Positions 27,722 to 36,963 of a stretch of DNA of 64,000 bases are shown here, in pieces. Made by a program: the position numbers and the translations under genes. The notes below the pieces were generated by a model. That model saw only the letters and a program-made list of their open reading frames with translations, made no database searches and was not told where the DNA came from. Position 1 is the stretch's first letter. The number at the start of each line of letters is the position of its first letter. Source of the stretch: Muricauda sp. SCSIO 65647 (GTDB lineage Bacteria; Bacteroidota; Bacteroidia; Flavobacteriales; Flavobacteriaceae); assembly GCF_021534965.1 (NCBI RefSeq), contig NZ_CP091037.1:1094501-1158500 (forward strand), written 5' to 3'.

Positions 27722-29149
27722 ATGAACACACATTTTCATAAACTCTTAATAGTATTGATATTTAGCTTGGTGGCCTGCGAAGATCGCTTAGATGAAGAGG
27801 TATTCTCAGAGCTTGCCCCTTCCAATTTGCTAATTACGGAAGAAGGCATAAACTCGTTGTTAAACTCGGCCTATACCTATGGGCATCGTTCGGGCGGGGA
27901 TACCTCTTGGTCACCCTACTATATGGCCTCAATGCCGGCAGGTGAAGTTTGGGGCGCAGGTGGAGGCATAGAAAGTCTATGGCAAGCACTGATAGACCAC
28001 AACTGGGACAGTAACCATTCCCAAATCCGCTCACAATGGGTAGGCTATTATAGAAGTATAAGGGATGCCAACATTGTTTTGGATAATTTGGACAACGAGA
28101 ATTTCTCTGACGAATTCAAACAAAATATTGAGGCGGAGGTACACTTTTTACGTGGATGGTCTTATTCTGAGCTGTACAATCTGTTCGGAGCCGTTCCTTT
28201 ATATACATCCCCAGGCGATGACCCATTATTGCCAAGGGCCACCGAAACCGAGGTACAAACATTTATAGAACAAGAGCTCAATTTGGCCATAAACGCATTG
28301 CCCGTTCAAAATGAATTTGGCAGGGGGACCAGAGGGGCGGCCCTGGGAATTTTGGCCAAGTATTATTTGAATGGAAGGCAATGGCAAGAAGCTGCCGATT
28401 TGACCCAACAGATTATGGACCTTGGTGTTTACGAATTGATTGCCGATTACAGCCAAGTGTTCAGTATAGAAAACGAGGGGAACGATGAACTGGTCTGGGC
28501 ATTGCCCAAAGACGCCTCTGGGGTCAGCACCTTTCAACAACTTAATGCCCTTATTTTCCCCCCAGATTTTCCCAGGCCGTTCCCCAACAATGGGGTGTTT
28601 GCCGCGCGAACCTACCTATTTGATAATTTTGTCAATTCATTTGACGTAAACGATATGCGGAAGAACCTTATCATCACAGAGTATGTGAGCACGGCAAGTG
28701 GCGAGGTGGTTTCGGGATTGGGCAACGACAATTCGTTTCCGTATAAGATCGAGTTTGATCCATCTTCAGTAGGCGCCAGGGCTGGAAATGATATCCCAAT
28801 AATTCGCTATGCCGATATTCTTTTGAGCAGGGCCGAGGCCTTAAATGAGTTATCAGGGCCCAGTCAGGAAGTGGTTGATTTGATAAATCAAGTTCGAACC
28901 AGGGCAGGGATTCCATCCTTGAATTTGGCAGGGTTTACGCAAGAATCGTTACGTCAGGCCATTTTTCAGGAAAGGGAATGGGAACTGTGGTTTGAAGGTA
29001 AAGCACGGGAAGATCAAATCAGAAATGGGACGTTTATCGATAGGGCCCAGGCACGGGGGAAAACAACCGCAGCTTTTAGGGCGCTGTTTCCCATACCTGA
29101 ACGGGAGTTGGATGCCAATCCGGCATTGGAACAGAATCCTGGATACTAG
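27722..29149 (+). CDS. SusD/RagB-family surface glycan-binding lipoprotein
   Basis: About 475 residues. The lipoprotein signal is MNTHFHKLLIVLIFSLVAC with the lipidated Cys followed by EDRLDEE. SusD features are the TPR-like core (EVHFLRGWSYSELYNLFGAVPLY) and the C-terminal helical end (LSRAEALNELSG, IFQEREWELWFEGKAREDQIR, LFPIPERELDANPALEQNPGY). The ATG at 27722 is preferred to the GTG at 27719. It binds the same ligand as the SusC partner at the cell surface. Confidence 0.95.
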   Translation: MNTHFHKLLIVLIFSLVACEDRLDEEVFSELAPSNLLITEEGINSLLNSAYTYGHRSGGDTSWSPYYMASMPAGEVWGAGGGIESLWQALIDHNWDSNHSQIRSQWVGYYRSIRDANIVLDNLDNENFSDEFKQNIEAEVHFLRGWSYSELYNLFGAVPLYTSPGDDPLLPRATETEVQTFIEQELNLAINALPVQNEFGRGTRGAALGILAKYYLNGRQWQEAADLTQQIMDLGVYELIADYSQVFSIENEGNDELVWALPKDASGVSTFQQLNALIFPPDFPRPFPNNGVFAARTYLFDNFVNSFDVNDMRKNLIITEYVSTASGEVVSGLGNDNSFPYKIEFDPSSVGARAGNDIPIIRYADILLSRAEALNELSGPSQEVVDLINQVRTRAGIPSLNLAGFTQESLRQAIFQEREWELWFEGKAREDQIRNGTFIDRAQARGKTTAAFRALFPIPERELDANPALEQNPGY

Positions 29150-29196
29150 CAATACCCAGCAGCCAGATAAGGTTTTTGAGCACTGGAATTGCCATC

Positions 29197-29227
29197 AAAA
29201 CCTGCCCTAATAGGCAGGGCAGGTTTT
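29197..29227 (+). terminator. Stem-loop after susD
   Basis: AAAACCTGCCC (29197-29207) pairs perfectly with GGGCAGGTTTT (29217-29227) around a nine-base loop. It lies 48 bp after the SusD stop and ends in T4. It is likely a terminator or 3'-end stabilising hairpin separating SusCD from the sulfatase. Confidence 0.65.
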
Positions 29228-29278
29228 GTCTAACAGAAAAAAACAAAATGAGTTCACAACAATTGTTTAAATGACCTT

Positions 29279-30739
29279 ATGAAAATGAAGATTAAAAAAA
29301 TGTTTCGGGCATATTCATTATCTGTTGTCTGGATACTTTGCCTTGTATTGTTTACAGAATGGGCAATGGCTCAAGAATTGGAAGATTACCCTAGAAAACC
29401 AAACTTCATCATCATTTTTGCCGATGATCTCGGATATGGTGATTTGGGGGTCTACGGGCATCCTACCATACATACGCCCAACCTCGATAGAATGGCCATT
29501 GAGGGTCAGAAATGGACCAATTTCTATGTAGGTGCAAGCGTTTGTACGCCTAGTCGTGCCGCTCTTCTTACTGGACGCTTACCAGTACGAAGTGGTATGG
29601 CCAGCAACAAGTCGCGCGTTCTTTTTCCCAACTCGGTCAATGGCCTGCCCCTAGAAGAAATTACGTTGGCAGAACAACTTAAAACAGTGGGCTATGGTAC
29701 TGCTTGCATAGGTAAATGGCACCTTGGCCATAAAGAAAAATATTTGCCAACAAATCATGGCTTTGATTATTACTATGGAATACCATATTCAAATGATATG
29801 GACCTTACCCGAAAGTTGGAAGGCCCCACAGGGTATTGGGATTTGTGGACCAAAGAATACAAAAACCTTGAAATAGCGGATTTCAATGTGCCCTTGATTC
29901 GCAATAAGACCATTATTGAACGTCCCGCAAACCAGCATACCATTACAAAGCGGTATACCGATGAGTCCATAAAATGGATTGAGCAGAACAAGAAATCTCC
30001 CTTTTTCCTTTATCTAGCTTATAATCTACCTCACGTGCCGTTGTTTGCTTCAGAAGAATTTATGGGAACGAGCAAAAGGGGACTCTATGGGGATGTTGTA
30101 GAGGAAATTGACCATAACGTGGGGCGTATAATCACCCTGCTTGAAAACGAGGGGCTTGCCGAAAATACTATTGTGGTATTCACCTCAGACAATGGCCCTT
30201 GGATCAAAACAGAAATTTCTGGTGGTAGTGCAGGATTGCTACGTGATGGAAAAGGCACCACTTGGGAAGGAGGCATGCGTGAACCCTGCATTTTTTGGTC
30301 TCCTGGCAACATCAAGCCAAAAGTGGTCATGGATATGGGAACCACGATGGACCTGTTCAGTACGTTTTCAAAATTGGCCAGTGCCGAAATGCCAGCTGAT
30401 AGGGAAATGGACGGTATAGATTTGGGCCCAGTACTGTTCAGTGATGGCAAAAGCTCTCGCAATGAGGTTTTTTATTATAGAGGAAGGGATCTTTATGCCG
30501 TTCGTGTCGGTGCCTATAAAGCACACTTCATAACGCAGGAAGTATATGTGCACAATCCTAAACGCGTTGAGCACAACCCTCCCCTTTTGTACAATTTGGA
30601 TGAAGATCCTTCAGAAAGATTTGACATTTCAGAAAAATTCCCTGAGGTCATAGCCGAGATAGAGCAAGTGGTGCGCGAGCACAATTCAAAAATGATCAAA
30701 GCACCGGATTTATTGGCGCTCAAGGAAAAAACGAAATGA
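29279..30739 (+). CDS. Exported sulfatase (type I, formylglycine-dependent)
   Basis: A 486-residue sulfatase with a signal peptide (SLSVVWILCLVLFTEWAMAQ). Metal ligands lie in NFIIIFADDLGYGDLG. The maturation signature is CTPSRAALLTG with Cys89 as the residue converted to formylglycine. IGKWHLGH and VFTSDNGPW complete the active site. It removes sulfate esters from a glycan in the periplasm. It follows the SusCD pair and is likely co-regulated by the sigma/FecR system. The S1 subfamily and substrate cannot be told from motifs alone. No maturase (anSME or FGE) gene is in the window. Confidence 0.93.
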   Translation: MKMKIKKMFRAYSLSVVWILCLVLFTEWAMAQELEDYPRKPNFIIIFADDLGYGDLGVYGHPTIHTPNLDRMAIEGQKWTNFYVGASVCTPSRAALLTGRLPVRSGMASNKSRVLFPNSVNGLPLEEITLAEQLKTVGYGTACIGKWHLGHKEKYLPTNHGFDYYYGIPYSNDMDLTRKLEGPTGYWDLWTKEYKNLEIADFNVPLIRNKTIIERPANQHTITKRYTDESIKWIEQNKKSPFFLYLAYNLPHVPLFASEEFMGTSKRGLYGDVVEEIDHNVGRIITLLENEGLAENTIVVFTSDNGPWIKTEISGGSAGLLRDGKGTTWEGGMREPCIFWSPGNIKPKVVMDMGTTMDLFSTFSKLASAEMPADREMDGIDLGPVLFSDGKSSRNEVFYYRGRDLYAVRVGAYKAHFITQEVYVHNPKRVEHNPPLLYNLDEDPSERFDISEKFPEVIAEIEQVVREHNSKMIKAPDLLALKEKTK

Positions 30740-30870
30740 TTTCAAAAGCTTAAGTTCAACTATTGCTCGCAAAGTGTTTTACCAGAATGAAACAGCATAC
30801 GGGAAAGACAAGACATACTTCCCCAAAAAAAGGATGATTTATTATCTGAACTATGTTTAAGACGAAGAAT

Positions 30871-30897
30871 TAAGTTGAGTCAGTTTGAGTTAGTTTG
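30871..30897 (+). repeat. TTGAGTTAGTT 3'-end motif, copy 1
   Basis: Reads AAGTTGAGTCAGTTTGAG then TTAGTTTG; the 11-base core TTTGAGTTAGTT is found directly before a terminator hairpin. The same core in the same position occurs at 38189-38215 and 61095-61121 (both minus strand). Confidence 0.6.
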
Positions 30898-30935
30898 TGG
30901 GAAGGGTGCTAATTTTTGCATCCTTCCCATTTTTT
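30898..30935 (+). terminator. Intrinsic terminator downstream of the sulfatase
   Basis: TGGGAAGGGTGC (30898-30909) pairs with GCATCCTTCCCA (30918-30929) with one G-T wobble and an eight-base loop, followed by six T. A textbook Rho-independent terminator 159 bp after the sulfatase stop. Between the stop and the motif I see no gene. Confidence 0.8.
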
Positions 30936-31002
30936 ATAGGTGCATTCTTGGCAGACTTCAATGGTGAGACATCACCAAAGACTATGATTAAAACACAAGA
31001 AA

Positions 31003-31150
31003 ATGAGTTTGAACAAAAAAATATAAATATATAATAGCTCTTTTGTCTTGTGGAGCTTCCCAAATAATCAGACAAGAAATAAATGTAGTTCCAGAAGTAG
31101 AGCGACTTTTGGAGCAAATGACCCTAGAAGAAAAAATCTGGGATAAATAA
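31003..31150 (+). pseudogene. Remnant of the N-terminus of a GH3 family glycosidase lipoprotein
   Basis: After an ATG at 31003 the frame reads MSLNKKI and stops. Removing one A from the run of seven A at 31015-31021 gives MSLNKKYKYIIALLSCGAS, a clean lipoprotein signal. It continues with VVPEVERLLEQMTLEEKI, the hallmark start of GH3 beta-glucosidase-type enzymes. The frame then hits TAA at 31148-31150 and the rest of the roughly 750-residue enzyme is absent. So the gene has a frameshift and a large deletion. It follows the sulfatase, suggesting the locus once included a GH3 enzyme. Confidence 0.75.
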
Positions 31151-31169
31151 GATAAGCTAAATGAAGGGG

Positions 31170-34064
31170 TTATTTGATATTGCTCCATTCTAAAAGCAAT
31201 TGGTCATATCTTTCAAAAGCATCTTGCCCTAACGGCTGTTGTGCTTCGGTTACCATTTCCATCAAGTATTTGATATGATCGATCAGCATGGGCTTATCGT
31301 ACCTTTTGGGTCCTTTTTTCAATCTAGCCAAAGCCTTTTGTAGTTTTTTTCTTTTTGTAAGATTTTTTGTAATGCCTAACTCTTGTTCCAATTCCTCTAT
31401 TCTTTGGGATACCTCTAAGTAGAGCCGTGTTGTCTTCAGGGCCAATGTTTCTTGTTTCTGAAGGTTTTCAATTGTAACTCCGCTTTCAGTCAATTCGGGG
31501 TGTAGTCGAAAGTTAATTTTCGCAGACACACTATCTGAACCATAAAAGATCATGAGATCATAATCGCCAGGGGATATTCTGGGCCCTGAAAAATCTTTTT
31601 TCCCCTTTCTTTTAAGGTACCATTTAAAATCCCATTCCGTTCTTCTTATGCCCAATTCATCTTCGGGAAGCTTGGCCACTTCTAGATTTTTGGCATGCAC
31701 CAATCTCCCATTCTTTTGAAATCGAAAAGAGACCACAGAATCAATCGCTTCTTCGGGCAATGTGAAATAGATGTTTTGATTGGGTTCATGATTTGGTCTT
31801 GGTTGGAACACTTGTAATTTTTGGCTTTGTTCCGGATCATATTGGTGCAGGGGGCTAATGTCGTCCAAAACCCAGAACGACCTCCCCAAGGTGGATAAGA
31901 CCAAGTTCTTACGAAAAACCTGCATATCGGTAACGGGCACTACGGGCAAATTGTGTTGAAAAGATCGCCAGTGTGCGCCATCATCGAAGGAAAGATACAG
32001 GCCAAACTCTGTTCCAGCATATAGCAGCCCTTCCCTATCAGGGTCTTCACGGATTACCCTGGCCACATGACCTTCGGCCATACCTTGATCGATGCGTTGC
32101 CATGTCTGACCGTAATCTTCCGTTTTTAGAAAATACGTTTGCTCGTCGCCAAGATAATCCCTATTGATCGCAGCATAACATTTAGCCGGGTCATGGGGAG
32201 ATGCCTCCAAATTCTGCACCCGCCCTCCGCTCAGAATACTGGGGGTTATGTTTGTCCATGAGGCACCGCCATCTTTGGTAATATGAATCAATCCATCATT
32301 GGAACCCGTCCAAATCACGCCCCTCTTTATCGGTGATTCCTGTATGGCATAAAGTACGGCATAATACTCTTCCCCAGAGATATCTTCATCTATCGGGCCA
32401 CCACTTCGCATTCGATAGGCGGTCCTATTTTCAGTCAAATCTTCAGATATTCTTTCCCAATTTCTGCCGCCGTCGATCGTTTTGTGGAGGTACTGCGAGC
32501 CATAATAGACCACATTGGGATCATGGGGCGATACTTCCATGGGGGTCACCCGCTGAAAACGATAAGTGATATCATCTGGGTGGTTCCCATAAAGACTTTC
32601 CCCACCAATGTAATACAGATGTTCCGTGCCCAGTTTATGGTTGTACACCGAAAATTGACCCTTGCAATTGCTGTAAACGATATTGGGATCGCCGGGTTTG
32701 GGAATCGCTGGGCCCGTTTCGCATCCTCCTACCCTATCCCAGAATACCATGGTTTCCATTCCATGCCCGTCATTACTGTTCAATACATTTTGTGCTGGAG
32801 GCCTACTGGGCACACGAATGGTAGTGTTATCTTGCTGCCCTGAATAGATATAAAAGGGAAATTGGTCATCGACATCACAAGAATAAAGTTCTGCGGTTGG
32901 TTGGTTGAACTGTGTTGACCAATTCTTGCCCCCATCGATGGAAACTGCCCCACCGCCGTCATTGCCAGCTATCATAAAAAGAGTGTCCTTGGGATTGATC
33001 CATAAATCGTGGTGGTCGGAATGCGGCGGAATGATTTCTTTCCATTTTTTTCCACCGTCATATGATGTCCAGAGTTTTTTGGTTCCTGCCCAAATATTAT
33101 CGCCATTTTGAGGGTTTGCATCAATATTGGTGAAGTAAAATGGTCGGTACATTACGGATTTATGAATTTTGGCAGGCATTTCCACCTTTTTCCAAGATTC
33201 GCCGTAATCATCTGATTTATAAATACCTTCTTGCCCTTCTGCAGCCTGGACCTGAGCCCAAACACGGGAAGGCATGGCCTGGCTTACCGCCAAATCAGCT
33301 TTTCCCGTCAAGGCGGTTGGGAGACCTTTTTTCAGCCTCTTCCAATTTTGCCCACCATCGATGGATTTGTAGATGCCATCGGTTGCCCCACCACTTATAA
33401 TCGTCCAAGGTTTTCGTTCTCCCATCCACATGGTGGCATAGACAATTTCTGGTCGATTTGGTGCCAGCTCAATGTCGACCGCGCCCACGGAATCGGAATG
33501 AAAAAGTACTTTGTTCCAATGCTTGCCACCATCGGTGGTCTTGAATACGCCCCGTTCTTTGGATTTCCTAAAAGGTTGGCCCACTACAGCTACATAGGCG
33601 ATATCGGGATTATTGGGATGCACTTCCAACGCCCCGATTTGACCTGCGTCTTTCAATCCGGAAAATCTCCATGTTTTACCTGCATCAATCGATTTATAGA
33701 TTCCCCTGCCCACGATTACATTGCTACGGATACCATCTGAACCTGTGCCCACGTATAGAATATCAGGATTCTTCTGGAATATCGCAATCGCCCCTATGGA
33801 AGGACTTTCAAAATAGCTGTCAGAAATGTTCTTCCAATGATGGCCATGATCGGTGGTTTTCCATAGGCCCCCACCTGTGCTGCCCATATAGTAGACATTT
33901 GTACTGTCGACAACCCCTTTTACGGCGGTCACCCTGCCTCCTCGCGACGGCCCGACGTTTTTAAATTGAAAGGCTAGTTCCTGTTCTGATTTTTCTTTTG
34001 ATTGTTGTTGGGCAAAACCAAAGAACCCAACGACCATCAATACCGATAAAATGCTCTTCTTCAT
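31170..34064 (-). CDS. Exported BNR/VPS10-like beta-propeller protein
   Basis: About 964 residues with a signal peptide (MKKSILSVLMVVGFFGFAQ). The bulk is built of BNR/sortilin-type repeats with Asp-box-like motifs (TTDHGHHWKNI, SIDAGKTWRFS, TTDGGKHWNKV, SIDGGQNWKRL, SDDYGESWKKV, SYDGGKKWKEI, SIDGGKNWSTQ, TIDGGRNWERI, TKDGGASWTNI, SFDDGAHWRSF), probably two propellers, then a C-terminal beta and helical part (LYLEVSQRIEELEQELGI). Such proteins are often labelled glycosyl hydrolase, but no sialidase catalytic set is evident. It is probably a binding or processing exoprotein. It is the last gene of the minus-strand run starting at 38133. Start 34064 is preferred to 34073. Confidence 0.8.
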   Translation of the reverse strand: MKKSILSVLMVVGFFGFAQQQSKEKSEQELAFQFKNVGPSRGGRVTAVKGVVDSTNVYYMGSTGGGLWKTTDHGHHWKNISDSYFESPSIGAIAIFQKNPDILYVGTGSDGIRSNVIVGRGIYKSIDAGKTWRFSGLKDAGQIGALEVHPNNPDIAYVAVVGQPFRKSKERGVFKTTDGGKHWNKVLFHSDSVGAVDIELAPNRPEIVYATMWMGERKPWTIISGGATDGIYKSIDGGQNWKRLKKGLPTALTGKADLAVSQAMPSRVWAQVQAAEGQEGIYKSDDYGESWKKVEMPAKIHKSVMYRPFYFTNIDANPQNGDNIWAGTKKLWTSYDGGKKWKEIIPPHSDHHDLWINPKDTLFMIAGNDGGGAVSIDGGKNWSTQFNQPTAELYSCDVDDQFPFYIYSGQQDNTTIRVPSRPPAQNVLNSNDGHGMETMVFWDRVGGCETGPAIPKPGDPNIVYSNCKGQFSVYNHKLGTEHLYYIGGESLYGNHPDDITYRFQRVTPMEVSPHDPNVVYYGSQYLHKTIDGGRNWERISEDLTENRTAYRMRSGGPIDEDISGEEYYAVLYAIQESPIKRGVIWTGSNDGLIHITKDGGASWTNITPSILSGGRVQNLEASPHDPAKCYAAINRDYLGDEQTYFLKTEDYGQTWQRIDQGMAEGHVARVIREDPDREGLLYAGTEFGLYLSFDDGAHWRSFQHNLPVVPVTDMQVFRKNLVLSTLGRSFWVLDDISPLHQYDPEQSQKLQVFQPRPNHEPNQNIYFTLPEEAIDSVVSFRFQKNGRLVHAKNLEVAKLPEDELGIRRTEWDFKWYLKRKGKKDFSGPRISPGDYDLMIFYGSDSVSAKINFRLHPELTESGVTIENLQKQETLALKTTRLYLEVSQRIEELEQELGITKNLTKRKKLQKALARLKKGPKRYDKPMLIDHIKYLMEMVTEAQQPLGQDAFERYDQLLLEWSNIK

Positions 34065-34146
34065 TTTCAACATTTTTCAAATTATAGCCCCATGATGTAT
34101 TGTACCGTTAGGAGGTTGTTCATGTTGAATCGACCCAATCGGTACA

Positions 34147-35706
34147 CTACTGCTCCAACCAGTTCAATGCCTTACCGAGCAATATGTTTTTATAATCTAA
34201 ATAGTTATCCTTGGTCACCGGAACATAATCATCGACCAAGGCGGGATTTCCTTCAAGTACTTGGCCGTTTGGGCGAATGGTGTGGCCAATGTTCCACATA
34301 AACTTGACCACAGGGGTGCTACCGTTCGGAAAATATAAATCCTCTTCCCACTCCCAAGTGTTGCTGTACCCCCCAGAGGGCATCCCAAAGGTATGGCCCA
34401 GATCATTGTCATTGACCATGGCGGAAAACTGATCCATATGAGATCCGCCCCAAGGGCCTGAAAAAAGCACCAATTTTCCGGTAAAGTGTTTCTTGGCAGG
34501 TTGCATTACCCAATCAGAATAATACGGAAGGTGGGCACATTTAAAGGGGACATTGTTACTATAGTCTTGACCGCGCTCCAACCCTTTCAGCACCGGCCCG
34601 TGCAACCATTCCATCATCCAAGAGCCATCATCTTCGGTCTCTGGGGAGCTGCCATCCATAATTTGTTTCTTTGACAAATATTTCTCCGTTCTGTCAGCAA
34701 TAAAATCATCGGTGATATCACTGAGTCTTAAATTTCCGCCCGTGGTCTTGAACGGTCGAGATGAAAATCGCGCCAAGGCATAGGCCCCTTGGCTTCCGCC
34801 CCTACTATTGACCGCATCGATAATGAGGTCATGGGCCAACATACCATTGGTCTCGGCATAATTGACCAATTCGTCGACCGCATCCCTTAAATCTTTCCTA
34901 AAACCATACCACCAGAGCAAAATGGTCTTAGAGCTCTTATCCTTTGGCAAATACACGGCGAAGGATTCTTTTTCCCAGGCCAGTTCATACCCTTCATAAT
35001 TGCGCAAAAACCTTCCATATTGCCAATCAACTTCATTCAAGTAAGGCACTACCAAAGAATATGGTCTCCCTTTTTTTGGTTTTAGTTTGATATGGAAACT
35101 GTCTTTGAAAAATGTACCGGGCCATTGGGCACTTCTTTTGGATAGGGCATCTGCCGTGCGAATCTTAAAGTTATTTTCATTGGAGTATGCGATGTACGGT
35201 CTTACTTGCTCCACAAAATCAGCCAGGGCAACACCATTGACCTCAAGAAGTTCATCTCCTATGCTTGGCGCTCTTTTTTCGCAATAGTCCGCAATATTTT
35301 TTGAATGATCAGACACGAAAAACGAAAGCTTCTTGGAAGAATAATCAGGGTGAAACCGTATTGGTGCGCGACCTTCTTCCATTTGGGGTACGGTCAATCC
35401 ATTTTCAACTTCTTCAATGGAAAGGTGTTTGTCATGTCGTGCGGCACTTAATTTCACAAGGGCAAACCAAAAATCATCGTTTGTTTCCGCATCGACAAAC
35501 TCTTGTCTGAGCTTTTGCATATTCTCGATCGGGTCAAAGTTTAGCGCCTTGTTCTTGAAATCGGAGAAGGCCTCACGCTGCATTGTCATTTTAACAATGG
35601 CATCAAAAAGCGCTTCACGGTCTTCTTTTGTGCCCACCCCAGATTGTGCCATCAACTGCACCGCAAAAAGTAGGTTCAAGAAAAAGTATAGTCCCCTTAT
35701 TTTCAT
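34147..35706 (-). CDS. Exported S41-like peptidase family protein
   Basis: A 519-residue protein with a signal peptide (LYFFLNLLFAVQLMAQ). The middle contains a PDZ-like element (IGDELLEVNGVALADFVEQV). The C-terminal half has the tail-specific protease core: LIIDAVNSRGGSQGAYALAR, LVLFSGPWGGSHMDQFS, LGHTFGMPSGGYSNTWEWEE and NGQVLEGNPALVDDYVPVT. Ser in GGSHMDQ lies where the S41 nucleophile is expected. The usual second-domain Lys is not obvious, so activity is uncertain. Its start overlaps the stop of the upstream symporter gene by 4 bp. Confidence 0.7.
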   Translation of the reverse strand: MKIRGLYFFLNLLFAVQLMAQSGVGTKEDREALFDAIVKMTMQREAFSDFKNKALNFDPIENMQKLRQEFVDAETNDDFWFALVKLSAARHDKHLSIEEVENGLTVPQMEEGRAPIRFHPDYSSKKLSFFVSDHSKNIADYCEKRAPSIGDELLEVNGVALADFVEQVRPYIAYSNENNFKIRTADALSKRSAQWPGTFFKDSFHIKLKPKKGRPYSLVVPYLNEVDWQYGRFLRNYEGYELAWEKESFAVYLPKDKSSKTILLWWYGFRKDLRDAVDELVNYAETNGMLAHDLIIDAVNSRGGSQGAYALARFSSRPFKTTGGNLRLSDITDDFIADRTEKYLSKKQIMDGSSPETEDDGSWMMEWLHGPVLKGLERGQDYSNNVPFKCAHLPYYSDWVMQPAKKHFTGKLVLFSGPWGGSHMDQFSAMVNDNDLGHTFGMPSGGYSNTWEWEEDLYFPNGSTPVVKFMWNIGHTIRPNGQVLEGNPALVDDYVPVTKDNYLDYKNILLGKALNWLEQ

Positions 35707-36950
35707 CTTGCATTATCATTTGGTTGTACGTACGACGGTCTCCACTGCGTCTCAAATCTTGATACTATCGTTGTTGCCACCATATCTCCCATACAGTTGA
35801 CCGTGGTATTGCCCATATCGATCAATCGATAAATGCCCCCAACAATGGCCACGATCTCGATGGGCAAATTAAACGCTTCTGCAAACAGCATAGCGACCAC
35901 CAATCCTCCACCAGGAATACCGGACGAGCCCTCAACCACCAATAGTCCGATCAAGACAACTTGTACCAGTTCTTGAATACTAAAATTTAATCCAGCAGCC
36001 TGGGCAGTAAAAATGAGGATTCCCGAAAGCATTATGGAAGTACCATCTTTGTTGAACTGTGCCCCCATGGGCAGGGTGAAGGAGTATACTTTTTTGGGAA
36101 GCTTCATTTTCGTTTCGGCAATATCAAGTGCCACTGCCAGGCTGGCCAAACTACTGCATGTGGCAATCGTGGTGGCATAGAGTTCCTTGGTCTTTCTAAA
36201 AAACCAGGGGATGGAAACCCTTCCAACGGTGGTCAGCAATATCATATATACCAATATCATCAACAACTGCCCTACATAAATTGTCGCTATAAACTTGCCC
36301 AAGGCCCCTGCGATGTTCGATCCAAATTCTCCGAAGGTGGCCGCCATCAAGGCCCCAAGACAAAGTGGTGATAGTATCAATATGTATTCCACCAACTTGC
36401 GCATCAAACCTGCTAGAAGGTCATATCCCTTCTCCAAAGGTTGCCTAGCTTTTGGAGGCAGTTTTAGCGTAACTATCCCTAAAAGAACGGCAAAAACCAC
36501 TATTTGAATCAGGTTTCCCTCAGCAAATGATTTAAAAATGTTGATCGGAATCATGCTCAACAAAAGGTCACCAACGTTTGGTATTTGACCAATGTCATTA
36601 GAAACTTCTGCCTTAAGCGTCATTCCGACACCCGCTTTGGACAAATTCATCAAACCAATACCGATAATTATGGCCATAATGGTCGAAAAAACATACCATA
36701 GCAACACTTTACCCCCAATTCTGCCAAAACTTGAAATACTGTTCAGCGAGGCTATACCCGATAAAAGATTAAAAAAGACCAGTGGTATGGCGGCCATCAG
36801 CAAAAGGTTCAAAAAACCAATTCCCAGTGGTTTCACCACCAGTGCCTCTTCTTTAAACACCAGCCCGGCCACGGCACCAAATAACATCCAAAGCAAAACC
36901 CTGGTCGCGAAGGGAATCTGTAAATACCGCTTTAGTACTCTTTTGTACAT
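35703..36950 (-). CDS. Dicarboxylate/amino acid:cation symporter (DAACS family)
   Basis: A 415-residue multi-pass inner-membrane protein of the GltP/DctA fold. The two reentrant regions are recognisable: ATIATCSSLASLAVALDIAE (serine-rich hairpin 1) and PMGAQFNKDGTSIMLSGILI (equivalent of the N-M-D-G-T motif, here N-K-D-G-T). VLIGLLVVEGSSGIPGGGLV matches hairpin 2. It should import glutamate, aspartate or other dicarboxylates with sodium or protons. The gene starts 13 bp after the aminotransferase and is translationally coupled to the S41-like gene, pointing to amino-acid use. Confidence 0.9.
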   Translation of the reverse strand: MYKRVLKRYLQIPFATRVLLWMLFGAVAGLVFKEEALVVKPLGIGFLNLLLMAAIPLVFFNLLSGIASLNSISSFGRIGGKVLLWYVFSTIMAIIIGIGLMNLSKAGVGMTLKAEVSNDIGQIPNVGDLLLSMIPINIFKSFAEGNLIQIVVFAVLLGIVTLKLPPKARQPLEKGYDLLAGLMRKLVEYILILSPLCLGALMAATFGEFGSNIAGALGKFIATIYVGQLLMILVYMILLTTVGRVSIPWFFRKTKELYATTIATCSSLASLAVALDIAETKMKLPKKVYSFTLPMGAQFNKDGTSIMLSGILIFTAQAAGLNFSIQELVQVVLIGLLVVEGSSGIPGGGLVVAMLFAEAFNLPIEIVAIVGGIYRLIDMGNTTVNCMGDMVATTIVSRFETQWRPSYVQPNDNAR

Positions 36951-36963
36951 CTTATGATTTTAA

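Noticed and set aside
33231-33740. A 169-codon plus-strand open frame, with several others between 31973 and 33964
   Set aside because: Antisense shadows of the BNR-repeat gene, whose repeated Asp-box codons keep the opposite strand open.
31170-34064. Calling the BNR-repeat protein a sialidase
   Set aside because: Asp-box repeats are present but the arginine triad and Tyr/Glu/Asp catalytic set cannot be seen. The repeats match sortilin-like propellers better.
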